64,000 nt of DNA. It comes from Pectobacterium punjabense. Lineage in GTDB: Bacteria; Pseudomonadota; Gammaproteobacteria; Enterobacterales; Enterobacteriaceae. The DNA lies in contig NZ_CP038498.1 of the NCBI RefSeq assembly GCF_012427845.1, forward strand, positions 3,596,001 to 3,660,000, read 5' to 3'. The translations under genes were made by a program, and so were the position numbers. The notes below the pieces were generated by a model. It was not told the origin of the DNA and did not search any database. It saw only the letters and a list, made by a program, of their open reading frames with translations. This document shows, in pieces, positions 56,078 to 64,000 of this stretch (position 1 is the stretch's first letter; every line of letters begins with the position of its first letter).

Positions 56078-57262
56078 ATGTCACAGGTTTTACATTTCAT
56101 TTTGGCAACGACCGCCATTTTTTTACTGGCCTTACTCGTCAGTCACGACAGAAAACGCATCCGACTGCGTTTTATTGTGCAACTGCTGGTGATTGAAATT
56201 TTACTGGCCTATTTCCTTTTGCATTCCAGCATCGGGCTTAACGCGATTAGCTCCTTTGCCGGTTTGTTTGAAAAGCTATTATCTTTCGCCAACCAGGGGA
56301 CCGATTTTGTGTTTGGCGGGATGAACGCACAGGGACTTTCCTTTATTTTCCTCAACGTACTCTGTCCTATCGTCTTTATTTCCGCGCTGATTGGAATTTT
56401 GCAGCACTGGCGCATTTTACCGCTAATCATCAAAGGCATCGGCACACTGCTGTCCAAAGTTAACGGAATGGGGAAACTGGAGTCATTTAACGCCGTGAGT
56501 ACGTTGATGCTTGGGCAATCGGAGAACTTTATCGTCTATAAAGGCATCATCGCTGATATGTCACCACGGCGGATGTACACGATGGCCGCGACAGCGATGT
56601 CAACGGTTTCCATGTCAATCATCAGCGCCTACATGACTATGTTGGACGCTAAGTATGTCGTTGCAGCACTGATTCTGAATATGTTCAGTACCTTTATTAT
56701 TCTGTCGATCGTCAACCCTTACCAGCCTGACGACGAACCGGAGCTGAAGCTGGAAAAGCTGCATGAAGACCAGAGCTTCTTTGAAATGCTGGGGGAATAT
56801 ATTCTTGCTGGTTTTAAAGTCGCGATGATTATTATGGCGATGTTAATCGGTTTTGTGGCCTTGATTGCCGCCGTTAATGCGCTGTTCAGCACCGTCTTCG
56901 GCATTAGTTTCCAGGCTATCATGGGCTATGTTTTTTCACCGCTGGCCTGGCTGATCGGCATTCCGTCTTCCGATATTCTGAATGCGGGCAGTATTATGGC
57001 AACCAAACTGGTGGCCAATGAATTCGTTGCCATGATTGAACTGAAGAAAATCGCGGCAGAGATGTCGCCACGCGGCTTGGGCATTTTGTCCGTATTCCTG
57101 ATTTCCTTCGCCAACTTTGCGTCAATCGGCATTATCGCGGGCGCCATCAAAGGACTGAATGAAGCACAGGGCAACGTGGTATCGCGCTTCGGTCTGAAGC
57201 TGGTTTACGGTTCTACGCTGGTGAGCTTACTGTCTGCGGCAGTAGCGGGACTGGTGCTGTAG
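56078..57262 (+). CDS. nupC: Concentrative nucleoside transporter NupC
   Basis: 394-aa CNT-family nucleoside/proton symporter, close to E. coli Nup[115 protein letters not shown]. The start is placed at the ATG giving [15 protein letters not shown]; a TTG 5 codons earlier is also open. Monocistronic. Imports nucleosides for salvage, complementary to gpt. Confidence 0.93.
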   Translation: MSQVLHFILATTAIFLLALLVSHDRKRIRLRFIVQLLVIEILLAYFLLHSSIGLNAISSFAGLFEKLLSFANQGTDFVFGGMNAQGLSFIFLNVLCPIVFISALIGILQHWRILPLIIKGIGTLLSKVNGMGKLESFNAVSTLMLGQSENFIVYKGIIADMSPRRMYTMAATAMSTVSMSIISAYMTMLDAKYVVAALILNMFSTFIILSIVNPYQPDDEPELKLEKLHEDQSFFEMLGEYILAGFKVAMIIMAMLIGFVALIAAVNALFSTVFGISFQAIMGYVFSPLAWLIGIPSSDILNAGSIMATKLVANEFVAMIELKKIAAEMSPRGLGILSVFLISFANFASIGIIAGAIKGLNEAQGNVVSRFGLKLVYGSTLVSLLSAAVAGLVL

Positions 57263-57413
57263 TCCTTTATCATAAATAGATAGGTTAAAAACCATCATAC
57301 TAATGACAGAGTCACATATTAGGGGAAACACGGGGATGAGGTTCCCGCAGGGACGCCTCACCTCGTGGTAGCCCCGAGTATCTCGATCTCATCGCGATGA
57401 TTTTTGACAATAT

Positions 57414-57439
57414 CATCAGCCCCTGAAAAGGGGCTGATG
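57414..57439. terminator. Hairpin between nupC and the DUF3574 gene
   Basis: Perfect 10-bp stem CATCAGCCCC / GGGGCTGATG with loop TGAAAA in the convergent gap. Poly-T on the minus strand precedes rather than follows the stem, so it may serve both genes weakly. A further GC-rich multi-stem segment (about 57331-57377, CGGGG...CCCCG with CCCGCAGGGA) lies on the nupC side. Confidence 0.55.
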
Positions 57440-57445
57440 AAAAAA

Positions 57446-57895
57446 TCAGAACGCGACGCAGACGGGTGCATCAATCCGCATGACGGATTCCTGCGCAAAA
57501 CGTGATTTGTAGGTAGTACGTAACGCTTCAATATCACGTTCTTTACCGGCGCCGTGAATCAACATCAGCGCCTTGCTGTTCTCTCTGGCAACCAGTCCAT
57601 TGTTCCCCAGCCATTGTCCTTTAGCATCAAACACCGTCAGCCCTTCTTTAAAACGTGGCGTCACCTCACCGTCCAGAAATGCTTTCCACTCGGCATCAGA
57701 AATCACCGGGCCAGCAGGACGATTCAAACCAAAATACAGCGTAGTTTGTACCTGTTTGTCGCCAATCTGGCATACATCAGCGCTTGGTGCTGCGGCAACA
57801 GCAGTGGATGAACGTGGCAACGAACTGCAACCACTTGCCAGCAATGCACCCAACAGTAACGATATCGCGACAACTTTCTGCTTTTTCTGCTTCAT
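57446..57895 (-). CDS. DUF3574 lipoprotein
   Basis: 149-aa lipoprotein with lipobox LLASGC near residues 19-24, so anchored in an envelope membrane. The rest matches the DUF3574 pattern: QTTLYFGLNRPAGPVISDAEWKAF (seen as TTLYFGLNRP and DAEWKAFLDGEVTPRF), then GLTVFDAKGQWLG and KALMLIHGAGKE. I start at MKQKKQKVVAISLLLG, preceded by GAGAGAA; the frame runs 21 codons further upstream. Function unknown. Confidence 0.8.
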   Translation of the reverse strand: MKQKKQKVVAISLLLGALLASGCSSLPRSSTAVAAAPSADVCQIGDKQVQTTLYFGLNRPAGPVISDAEWKAFLDGEVTPRFKEGLTVFDAKGQWLGNNGLVARENSKALMLIHGAGKERDIEALRTTYKSRFAQESVMRIDAPVCVAF

Positions 57896-57964
57896 CGATC
57901 GTTCTCTCATCCGTGGTGATGCCTTCTCAGAGGGGGATTGCCCTCTGAGAATCGGCACGTGATA

Positions 57965-59116
57965 TCAAGCTTGGTTCTGCCGCCACCACTCGGACAGCAA
58001 AATGCCCGTTGCGACTGAAATGTTCAGGCTTTCAACCTTACCAGTACCGCCGATAGAGACTTTCACGTCCCCTTGTTGCCAAGCGCTATCCGACAGACCA
58101 TCGCCTTCCTGACCCAGCACAATCACGGTTTTCGCCGGAAGCGTCGCTTTCGACAGTGCGGTCCCTTTATGGCTCGAGGTGGTCACGATGGTGTAGCCTG
58201 CGTGACGGAATTCAGCGAGTACAGACAGGAAATCGTCAGCGTTGATCGCTTTAACGTGTTCCGCACCGCCTTCTGCCGTGCGTACCGCCGCACCGGATTC
58301 CAGCAGTGCAGCATCCTGAACCAGCACGCCTTTCACACCGAAATGCGCGCAGCTACGCATAATACCGCCGAGGTTGTGCGGGTTACCCACATCTTCCAGC
58401 GCCAGCACACAGTCACTCTCGCCAACCGTTTTCAGATACTCTCGCACATCCAGTCCCTGACGCTTTTTAATTAGGAAACAGACGCCACCGTGGTGCTCAG
58501 TACCGGAAGCCTTAATCAGCTCTTCCTCTTCCACAACGTGATAAGCCTTGCGGTTTGCCGCCATCCAGCGCAGTGCATCGCGGAAACGCGGCGTCACTTC
58601 TTGCAGGAACCAGGCACGAACGATCACTTCAGAGCGGTTTTTAAACAGCGCCTGACAGGCATTTTCACCGTAGACACGCGTTTCTTCCTGACGCTGGCGA
58701 CGCAGTTGCTCAGGATCGATCTGGCTCTTGCCAGTAATACCGCCATGATCCGGCGTATCGCTATCGCTTGGCGCACGAGACACGGTTTTCCACGGTGATT
58801 CATAACCCCCCGTATCTTCACCGCGCGGGCGACGAGGACGATCGCCGCTGCGTTCGTTACGATCTTTATTGCCCCATGGCGTTTTAGCACTGCTATCACC
58901 GTCGCGGGACGGGTTTTCCCGGGCATAACGCGGGTTAACATCACGCGGATGCTTCGGCTTTTCACGCTGATCGCGAGAGCCACCACCATCACGCCGATCG
59001 CCACGGCGATCTTTGTCAGCAGGGCGCTTGTTTTTATTCTCTTTCTCGCCCTCATCATCACTGCGGACGTACATCACACGGACTTTGCCGCTTTTACTAT
59101 TGAATGAATCGCTCAT
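57965..59116 (-). CDS. yfiF: SpoU-family RNA methyltransferase YfiF
   Basis: 383-aa SPOUT-class (TrmH/SpoU) methyltransferase, substrate not established. The N-terminal 110 residues are a basic, low-complexity RNA-binding-like tail rich in Arg, Asp, Lys and Gly. A SpoU substrate-binding domain ([20 protein letters not shown]) is followed by the knotted SAM domain: [20 protein letters not shown] (motif 1), [14 protein letters not shown] (motif 2), [20 protein letters not shown] (motif 3). Start at the ATG after GGAGAG; 4 further codons lie upstream. Divergent from trxC. Confidence 0.92.
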   Translation of the reverse strand: MSDSFNSKSGKVRVMYVRSDDEGEKENKNKRPADKDRRGDRRDGGGSRDQREKPKHPRDVNPRYARENPSRDGDSSAKTPWGNKDRNERSGDRPRRPRGEDTGGYESPWKTVSRAPSDSDTPDHGGITGKSQIDPEQLRRQRQEETRVYGENACQALFKNRSEVIVRAWFLQEVTPRFRDALRWMAANRKAYHVVEEEELIKASGTEHHGGVCFLIKKRQGLDVREYLKTVGESDCVLALEDVGNPHNLGGIMRSCAHFGVKGVLVQDAALLESGAAVRTAEGGAEHVKAINADDFLSVLAEFRHAGYTIVTTSSHKGTALSKATLPAKTVIVLGQEGDGLSDSAWQQGDVKVSIGGTGKVESLNISVATGILLSEWWRQNQA

Positions 59117-59365
59117 TGTTCTCTCCACCTACGCGCTGGGCGCGAAGATTACCTTATGTACACCCGCTTAGCCACACGCTTGTGGTAAAAGAGCGCTAAC
59201 AGTCAGAAGCTATTGTAGCTATTGGGCAAACCACGTTGTTGCCATAATGTCTCCCCACCATAATTTATTCACTCTTAAGCAACATGCCGTTGACGTTCCA
59301 ATGCCGTATTACGCGCATTTTATCAGCGACATCTTTATTTTAGCCCTTTTATCTGAGGCCCTGTT

Positions 59366-59785
59366 ATGAATACGGTATGTGGATCTTGCCAAACAACCAA
59401 TCGCCTGCCTGAAGCGCGTATTGATGACCATGCAAAATGTGGTCGTTGCGGAGAAACCTTATTCAGCGGTGACGTCATCAATGCGACAGAAACAACGCTC
59501 GATAAGCTGTTACAGGACGATCTTCCCGTTGTGGTCGATTTCTGGGCACCCTGGTGCAGCCCTTGCGTTAACTTTGCCCCTGTGTTTGAAAACGTCGCAC
59601 AGGAGCGGAGCGGGAAAATCCGCTTTATTAAGGTCAATACTGAAGCCGAACCATCACTCAGCGCACGTTTCCGTATCCGCAGTATCCCTACACTCATGAT
59701 CTTCAAACAGGGTCAGATGGTCGACATTCTCAACGGCGCGCTGCCGAAAGCGCAGTTTGAGGAGTGGTTGGATGAATCACTGTAG
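59366..59785 (+). CDS. trxC: Thioredoxin 2 with WCSPC active site
   Basis: 139-aa thioredoxin with an N-terminal zinc ribbon, exactly the E. coli TrxC length. Zinc cysteines: C5, C8 (VCGSC) and C25, C28 (KCGRC). The redox motif reads WCSPC (C64, C67), from TGG TGC AGC CCT TGC, in place of WCGPC. The rest is well conserved ([43 protein letters not shown]). The Gly-to-Ser change may shift redox potential or partner choice. Oxidative-stress disulfide reductase in the cytoplasm. Confidence 0.95.
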   Translation: MNTVCGSCQTTNRLPEARIDDHAKCGRCGETLFSGDVINATETTLDKLLQDDLPVVVDFWAPWCSPCVNFAPVFENVAQERSGKIRFIKVNTEAEPSLSARFRIRSIPTLMIFKQGQMVDILNGALPKAQFEEWLDESL

Positions 59786-59793
59786 AAAACTGT

Positions 59794-59820
59794 GAGGCAT
59801 TATTGCCTCGCCTCTTTTGG
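59794..59820 (+). terminator. Terminator of trxC
   Basis: Stem GAGGCA / TGCCTC with a TTAT loop, followed by GCCTCTTTTGG, just after the trxC stop codon. Confidence 0.55.
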
Positions 59821-59920
59821 TCAACCCGTCTGTCGATTAGAATGTCGTCTTTCTGAACCTGCTTCCCAATAATTAAAATGGAGCGGGTTCGTTGCAGAAT
59901 CTCATGGCGTCATCTATTTC

Positions 59921-60655
59921 ATGCTCAACCGCCCTTTCGTGAACAACAATGCCGTACTCCGCCTGCGTCAGCAACGTCTTGAGCAGTCAACCAAACCGTT
60001 TCGCGCCCGTGGCTGCCGCGTAGTTCGTTGTCAGCAGTGTTTATTACCCGAAACTAACTGCCTGTGCCACACCGTTCAGGCACAGCAATCCCGCAGCCGT
60101 GTGTGTCTGGTGATGTTTGATACCGAGCCATTAAAACCAAGCAATACCGGACGTCTCATCGCCGATATTCTGCCCGATACGCAGGCGTTTCGCTGGTCAC
60201 GCACCGATCCCGATCCCGAGTTGCTTGCAACGCTGCAAGACCCAGATGTTCAGCCCTATCTGGTCTTCCTTGCCGATGCGGCGGAAGAAGGACGTCAGGT
60301 ACTTCAACAACTTCCCGCAACAGAAAAGCCGGCCCTATTTGTCTTGCTCGACGGCACCTGGCCGGAAGCACGTAAAATGTTCCGCAAAAGCCCTTACCTG
60401 GATAACCTGCCAATTCTGTCGCTGAATGTAGAGGCACTTTCCCGCTATCAACTGCGTGAGGCCAGCAGCGCCGGGCAGCACTGTACCGCCGAGATCGCCA
60501 TTGCCCTGCTCGCACAGGCGGGGGATCTTGTCGCGGCCGACGCGCTATCACAGCATTTTGATCGTTTCCGACAGCATTACCTGGCGGGGAAATCGCACCA
60601 CCGTTTGCGGGAAAGTTTACCCATCGTCACAGCACAAGCGGCAGAAAGCGTTTAG
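59921..60655 (+). CDS. tapT: tRNA-uridine aminocarboxypropyltransferase (DTW domain)
   Basis: Also called YfiP. 244-aa DTW-domain enzyme that uses SAM to add a 3-amino-3-carboxypropyl group to uridine 47 of tRNAs. Seen: Cys-rich start of the domain (RCQQCLLPETNCLC), FDTEPLKPSNTGRLIADI, and LDGTWPEARKMFRKSPYL with the DGTW variant of DTW. Lies between trxC and patZ as in E. coli; 32 bases separate it from patZ. Confidence 0.92.
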   Translation: MLNRPFVNNNAVLRLRQQRLEQSTKPFRARGCRVVRCQQCLLPETNCLCHTVQAQQSRSRVCLVMFDTEPLKPSNTGRLIADILPDTQAFRWSRTDPDPELLATLQDPDVQPYLVFLADAAEEGRQVLQQLPATEKPALFVLLDGTWPEARKMFRKSPYLDNLPILSLNVEALSRYQLREASSAGQHCTAEIAIALLAQAGDLVAADALSQHFDRFRQHYLAGKSHHRLRESLPIVTAQAAESV

Positions 60656-60687
60656 TATCAAAGGGGATTGATGTGAAGGAGTGACGC

Positions 60688-63336
60688 ATGAGCCAGCGCG
60701 GATTGGAAGCACTGTTACGCCCTAAGTCTATCGCCGTTCTCGGCGCATCAGAAAAACCGGGAAGAGCCGGTTTTCTGATGATGAAAAATCTGCTGGACGG
60801 CCATTTCAGCGGCCCCGTACTACCTGTTACGCCAAAATATCGTGCCGTTTGTGGCGTGCTGGCCTACCCCACTGTCGCCAGCCTGCCCATGACGCCTGAC
60901 CTTGCTGTAATTTGTACAAACGCCAGCCGCAATCTGACGCTGTTGGAAGCGTTGGGGCAAAAAGGCTGTAAAACCGTCATCATCCTCTCCGCACCGCCGA
61001 CCCAGTTCAGCGAGTTAAAGGCCTGCGCCGTGCGCTACCACATGCGCTTGCTTGGTCCTAACAGTCTCGGGCTACTCGCTCCCTGGCAAGGCCTGAACGC
61101 CAGTTTCTCTCCCGTTCCCATCATGAAAGGCAAGCTGGCATTTATTTCGCAGTCGGCCGCCGTTTCCAATACGATACTGGACTGGGCGCAGCAGCGCGGT
61201 ATTGGCTTTTCCTATTTTATCGCGTTGGGCGACAGCCTGGATATCGATGTCGATGACCTGTTAGATTTTCTGGCACGCGACGGCAAAACCAGTGCGATCT
61301 TGTTGCATCTGGAACACATCTGCGATGCGCGTCGCTTTCTTTCCGCTTCCCGCAGCGCCTCCCGAAATAAACCGATACTGGTGATAAAAAGCGGTCGTAG
61401 CCAGCAGGCGCAGCAGTTGTTGAATGACCAGCGCCACGGCCTGGATGCCGCCTATGACGCCGCCATTCAACGCGCAGGCTTACTGCGGGTACGGGATACG
61501 CATGAGCTTTTTTCCGCGGTGGAAACCTTAAGCCACCTGCGGCCGCTGCGCGGTGAACGCTTGATGCTGGTGAGCAACGGTGCGTCGCCCGCCGCACAGG
61601 CGCTGGATCAGCTCCTCAGCCGACAAGGCAAGCTGGCACAGCTCAGCAAGGCGACCCAACAAGCACTACAGGAAGCGCTACCGCCAACCGTCACTATTGG
61701 CAATCCACTCGATCTGCGTGATGATGCGACCGCAGCCCGCTATCAGGCAGCAGTTTCGGTATTACTGGACAGCGATGAAGTCGATGCACTCTTGATCATT
61801 CACGCCCCCAGCGCCGCCGCACCCAGTACCGATAGCGCTGCGCAATTGATTACGCTCTTCCAACAACATCCGCGTGGGAAAAGAATTACGCTGCTGACCA
61901 ACTGGTGCGGTGAATTCTCCTCGCAGGAAGCACGACGCTTGTTTAACGACGCAGGCATTCCGACCTATCGTACGCCGGAAGGCGCAGTTACGGCATTTAT
62001 GCATATCGTCGAATATCGGCGTAATCAGAAACAGCTAAAGGAAACCCCAGCACTGCCGCTGAATTTAGGCATCAACGCCAGTCAGGCACATGCGCTGATT
62101 CATCAGGCGCTGTCAGACGGCGTGACTCAACTCGATACGCATGAAGTCCAGCCGATCCTACAAGCCTATGGTTTGGATACGTTACCCACCTGGATTGCTG
62201 GCGACAGTGCAGAAGCCGTTCATATCGCCGAGCAAATTGGCTATCCGGTCGCGATTAAGCTGAGATCGCCAGATATTCCACATAAATCGGAAGTTCAGGG
62301 GGTCATGCTCTACCTGCGAACGGCCACAGAAGTCCAACAGGCGGCAGAGGCGATTCTTGACCGGGTGAAGCGCACTTATCCGCAGGCGCGCATTTACGGC
62401 CTGTTGGTGCAGAGCATGGCAAATCGTGCTGGTGCGCAAGAACTTAGGATTGCCGTTGAACAAGATCCCGTTTTCGGCCCATTGATTATGCTGGGAGAAG
62501 GTGGCGTTGAGTGGCGAGAAAAGCAGGCTGCCGTCGCACTGCCCCCACTGAATATGACGCTGGCTCGCTATTTGGTATTGCAGGCAGTGAAAGGCGGCAA
62601 GATTCGGGAATACAGCGCGTTGCGCCCGCTCGATATTCCCGCGCTCAGCCGCTTGCTGGTTCAGGTTTCCAATCTGATTCTCGACTGCCCTGAAATTTCC
62701 CGGCTAGATATTCATCCTCTGCTCGCGTCAGGAGATACCTTTACGCTACTGGATGTCACACTGCATCTGACGCCGTTCAGTGGCGATCCGCAGTCGAGGC
62801 TGGCAATCCGCCCTTATCCCCATGAGCTAGAAGAAACGGTCGTCCTTAAAAATAGTGATGTTTGCCTGTTCCGGCCAATTTTGCCGGAAGATGAACCGCT
62901 GCTCAGCGCGTTCATTGCCAGAGTGACGAAGGAAGATCTGTATTACCGTTATTTCAGCGAAATTAATGAATTTACTCACGAAGACTTAGCCAATATGACA
63001 CAAATTGACTACGATCGTGAGATGGCATTCGTTGCTGTGCGCCAGATCGGAGAAGAGACTGAGATTATAGGCGTAACGCGCGCGATTTCCGATCCAGATA
63101 ATACGGATGCGGAATTTGCCGTGCTGGTACGATCCGATCTAAAAGGACTCGGCCTTGGCAGACGACTACTGGAAAAGCTGATTGATTACGCTCAAGCACA
63201 TGGCCTCTCACGCTTGACGGGCATTACCATGCCGCATAATCAAGGTATGATTCAGCTTTCCAAAAAACTCGGTTTTCACATCGACGTACAATTAGAAGAA
63301 GGCATTGTGACGCTGGAATTACCGTTGAAGGAGTGA
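60688..63336 (+). CDS. patZ: Protein lysine acetyltransferase PatZ
   Basis: Also called Pat, Pka or YfiQ. 882 aa. Residues about 1-690 resemble NDP-forming acyl-CoA synthetases (CoA-binding GASEKPGRAGFLMMKNLLDG, LGPNSLGLLAPWQGLNASF, ATP-grasp region IGYPVAIKLRSPDIPHKSEV), and the last 150 residues are a GNAT domain (RPILPEDEPLLSAFIARV, FAVLVRSDLKGLGLGRRLLE). The enzyme acetylates and thereby inactivates acetyl-CoA synthetase and other targets. Coupled in order to tapT. Confidence 0.95.
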   Translation: MSQRGLEALLRPKSIAVLGASEKPGRAGFLMMKNLLDGHFSGPVLPVTPKYRAVCGVLAYPTVASLPMTPDLAVICTNASRNLTLLEALGQKGCKTVIILSAPPTQFSELKACAVRYHMRLLGPNSLGLLAPWQGLNASFSPVPIMKGKLAFISQSAAVSNTILDWAQQRGIGFSYFIALGDSLDIDVDDLLDFLARDGKTSAILLHLEHICDARRFLSASRSASRNKPILVIKSGRSQQAQQLLNDQRHGLDAAYDAAIQRAGLLRVRDTHELFSAVETLSHLRPLRGERLMLVSNGASPAAQALDQLLSRQGKLAQLSKATQQALQEALPPTVTIGNPLDLRDDATAARYQAAVSVLLDSDEVDALLIIHAPSAAAPSTDSAAQLITLFQQHPRGKRITLLTNWCGEFSSQEARRLFNDAGIPTYRTPEGAVTAFMHIVEYRRNQKQLKETPALPLNLGINASQAHALIHQALSDGVTQLDTHEVQPILQAYGLDTLPTWIAGDSAEAVHIAEQIGYPVAIKLRSPDIPHKSEVQGVMLYLRTATEVQQAAEAILDRVKRTYPQARIYGLLVQSMANRAGAQELRIAVEQDPVFGPLIMLGEGGVEWREKQAAVALPPLNMTLARYLVLQAVKGGKIREYSALRPLDIPALSRLLVQVSNLILDCPEISRLDIHPLLASGDTFTLLDVTLHLTPFSGDPQSRLAIRPYPHELEETVVLKNSDVCLFRPILPEDEPLLSAFIARVTKEDLYYRYFSEINEFTHEDLANMTQIDYDREMAFVAVRQIGEETEIIGVTRAISDPDNTDAEFAVLVRSDLKGLGLGRRLLEKLIDYAQAHGLSRLTGITMPHNQGMIQLSKKLGFHIDVQLEEGIVTLELPLKE

Positions 63337-63472
63337 GCGGAAGACGTAACATGGCTCTTACAATGGGAATGGGATATCGGCCAACGGCAAAACAGACTCA
63401 CTACAGCCGAAAAGTAATGGTATTATCGCCTATTCGGCTACTCCTTAACTTTTGATAATGACCAGAAGGTCA

Positions 63473-63507
63473 TATACCCTGGCACAGCTCGAAGTATGAT
63501 GGGTATA
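63473..63507. repeat. Possible deleted ERIC remnant
   Basis: 35 bp with ERIC-like ends: TATACCC at the left and GAAGTATGATGGGTATA at the right, lacking the whole middle of the 127-bp element. The ends are also inverted repeats (TATACCC/GGGTATA). It lies 28 bases before the pssA start, in its leader. Confidence 0.5.
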
Positions 63508-63534
63508 AACTGATGAGAGAAGAAACGCACTGTG

Positions 63535-64000
63535 ATGCTGTCAAATTTTAAACGCAATAAATACCAACAGCACCTTGCACAACTGCCCAGAATTCCTCAG
63601 AACGCAGATGATGTTCAGACATTGCATTCGCCTGAGCTTTTCCGCACGACACTGATTAACGCCATTTTAAGCGCCAAGAAACGCATCTATATCGTGGCGT
63701 TGTATCTTGAGCGTGATGATGGCGGCATGGGAATTCTATCCGCAATTTATGAAGCCAAACGGCAGTGCCCGGAGCTGGATGTTCGCGTTCTGGTAGACTG
63801 GCATCGTGCTCAGCGTGGCAGAATCGGTGCGGCAGCAGAAAATACCAATGCCGATTGGTATTGCGATATGGCGAAAAAACATCCAGATACGCATTTCCCT
63901 ATCTACGGTATTCCGGTCAACACACGTGAAGCGTTGGGCGTGCTGCACCTGAAAGGGTTCATTATCGATGACACTGTCATCTACAGCGGAGCCAGCCTGA
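63535..64000 (+). CDS. pssA: Phosphatidylserine synthase (5' part)
   Basis: CDP-diacylglycerol-serine O-phosphatidyltransferase, the first step toward phosphatidylethanolamine, peripheral at the inner membrane. Only about 155 codons are in the window; the gene runs off the right end. It reads MLSNFKRNKYQQHLAQLPRI, then IVALYLERDDGGMGILSAIYEAKR, LVDWHRAQRGRIGAAAENTN and the first HKD motif HLKGFIIDDTV, as in E. coli. Synteny patZ-pssA is conserved. Confidence 0.93.
   Translation, partial: MLSNFKRNKYQQHLAQLPRIPQNADDVQTLHSPELFRTTLINAILSAKKRIYIVALYLERDDGGMGILSAIYEAKRQCPELDVRVLVDWHRAQRGRIGAAAENTNADWYCDMAKKHPDTHFPIYGIPVNTREALGVLHLKGFIIDDTVIYSGASL

Overview
The window is a chromosomal segment of an enterobacterium, most likely Pectobacterium or a close soft-rot relative. 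Gene content and order match E. coli over long blocks: proA-proB-crl-frsA-gpt-pepD; dinB; yafK-yafJ-gmhA-fadE; proVWX; ygaZH-mprA-emrAB; yfiF-trxC-tapT-patZ-pssA. Two full-length 127-bp ERIC elements also point to Enterobacterales. The host blocks have balanced to slightly GC-rich composition. No rRNA, tRNA, CRISPR array or intact insertion sequence was seen.

Layout. 0.2-2.2 kb: secreted multicopper oxidase. 2.4-9.2 kb: proline synthesis (proB, proA), sigma-S partner crl, frsA, gpt, pepD; phoE, which sits between crl and proB in E. coli, is absent. 9.2-17.3 kb: dinB with a LexA box, a regulator/methyltransferase divergent pair, yafK, yafJ, gmhA, and fadE with a probable FadR site. 17.3-25.7 kb: yajD and the methionine salvage genes mtnK, mtnA, mtnDCB, mtnE and the omega-amidase yafV, with MetJ-like boxes in both divergent intergenic regions, five exact-period 17-bp repeats between mtnK and mtnA, and a secreted barnase-type RNase between mtnA and mtnD. 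25.7-36.5 kb: a purine ring-catabolism (hpx) block: allantoate hydrolase, ureidoglycine aminotransferase, a polar amino-acid-type ABC importer, the RpiR regulator hpxU and hpxWXYZ. 36.5-37.3 kb: small and broken genes. 37.9-41.4 kb: proVWX (glycine betaine uptake) with a recognisable proU promoter.

41.4-51.1 kb is the main accessory region. It sits between proX and ygaZ, which are near neighbours in E. coli. After a secreted lactonase-fold protein comes an AT-rich, tightly packed plus-strand operon (42.9-50.7 kb). It encodes a GTP cyclohydrolase II, a WD40 protein and an FGE/SUMF-domain protein in the same order as toxB-toxC-toxD of toxoflavin clusters, then a second beta-propeller, a 13-codon mini-gene (MTKPKRRIVQSKG) with the best ribosome-binding site of the operon, a GNRA-capped hairpin, an MFS exporter, an NADPH-dependent FMN reductase and a SAM methyltransferase. 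It has a near-consensus sigma-70 promoter with an inverted repeat over the -35 box. I read it as an undescribed azapteridine (toxoflavin-like) antibiotic or toxin pathway that may involve a tiny ribosomal peptide. No RibD-type deaminase (ToxE) is in the window.

51.1-64 kb returns to core genes: ygaZH, mprA-emrA-emrB (multidrug efflux and its repressor), nupC, a DUF3574 lipoprotein, yfiF, trxC (active site WCSPC instead of WCGPC), tapT, patZ and the 5' part of pssA, which runs off the end. Start sites were reassigned for many genes from ribosome-binding sites and from remembered E. coli homologues; no database search was run.
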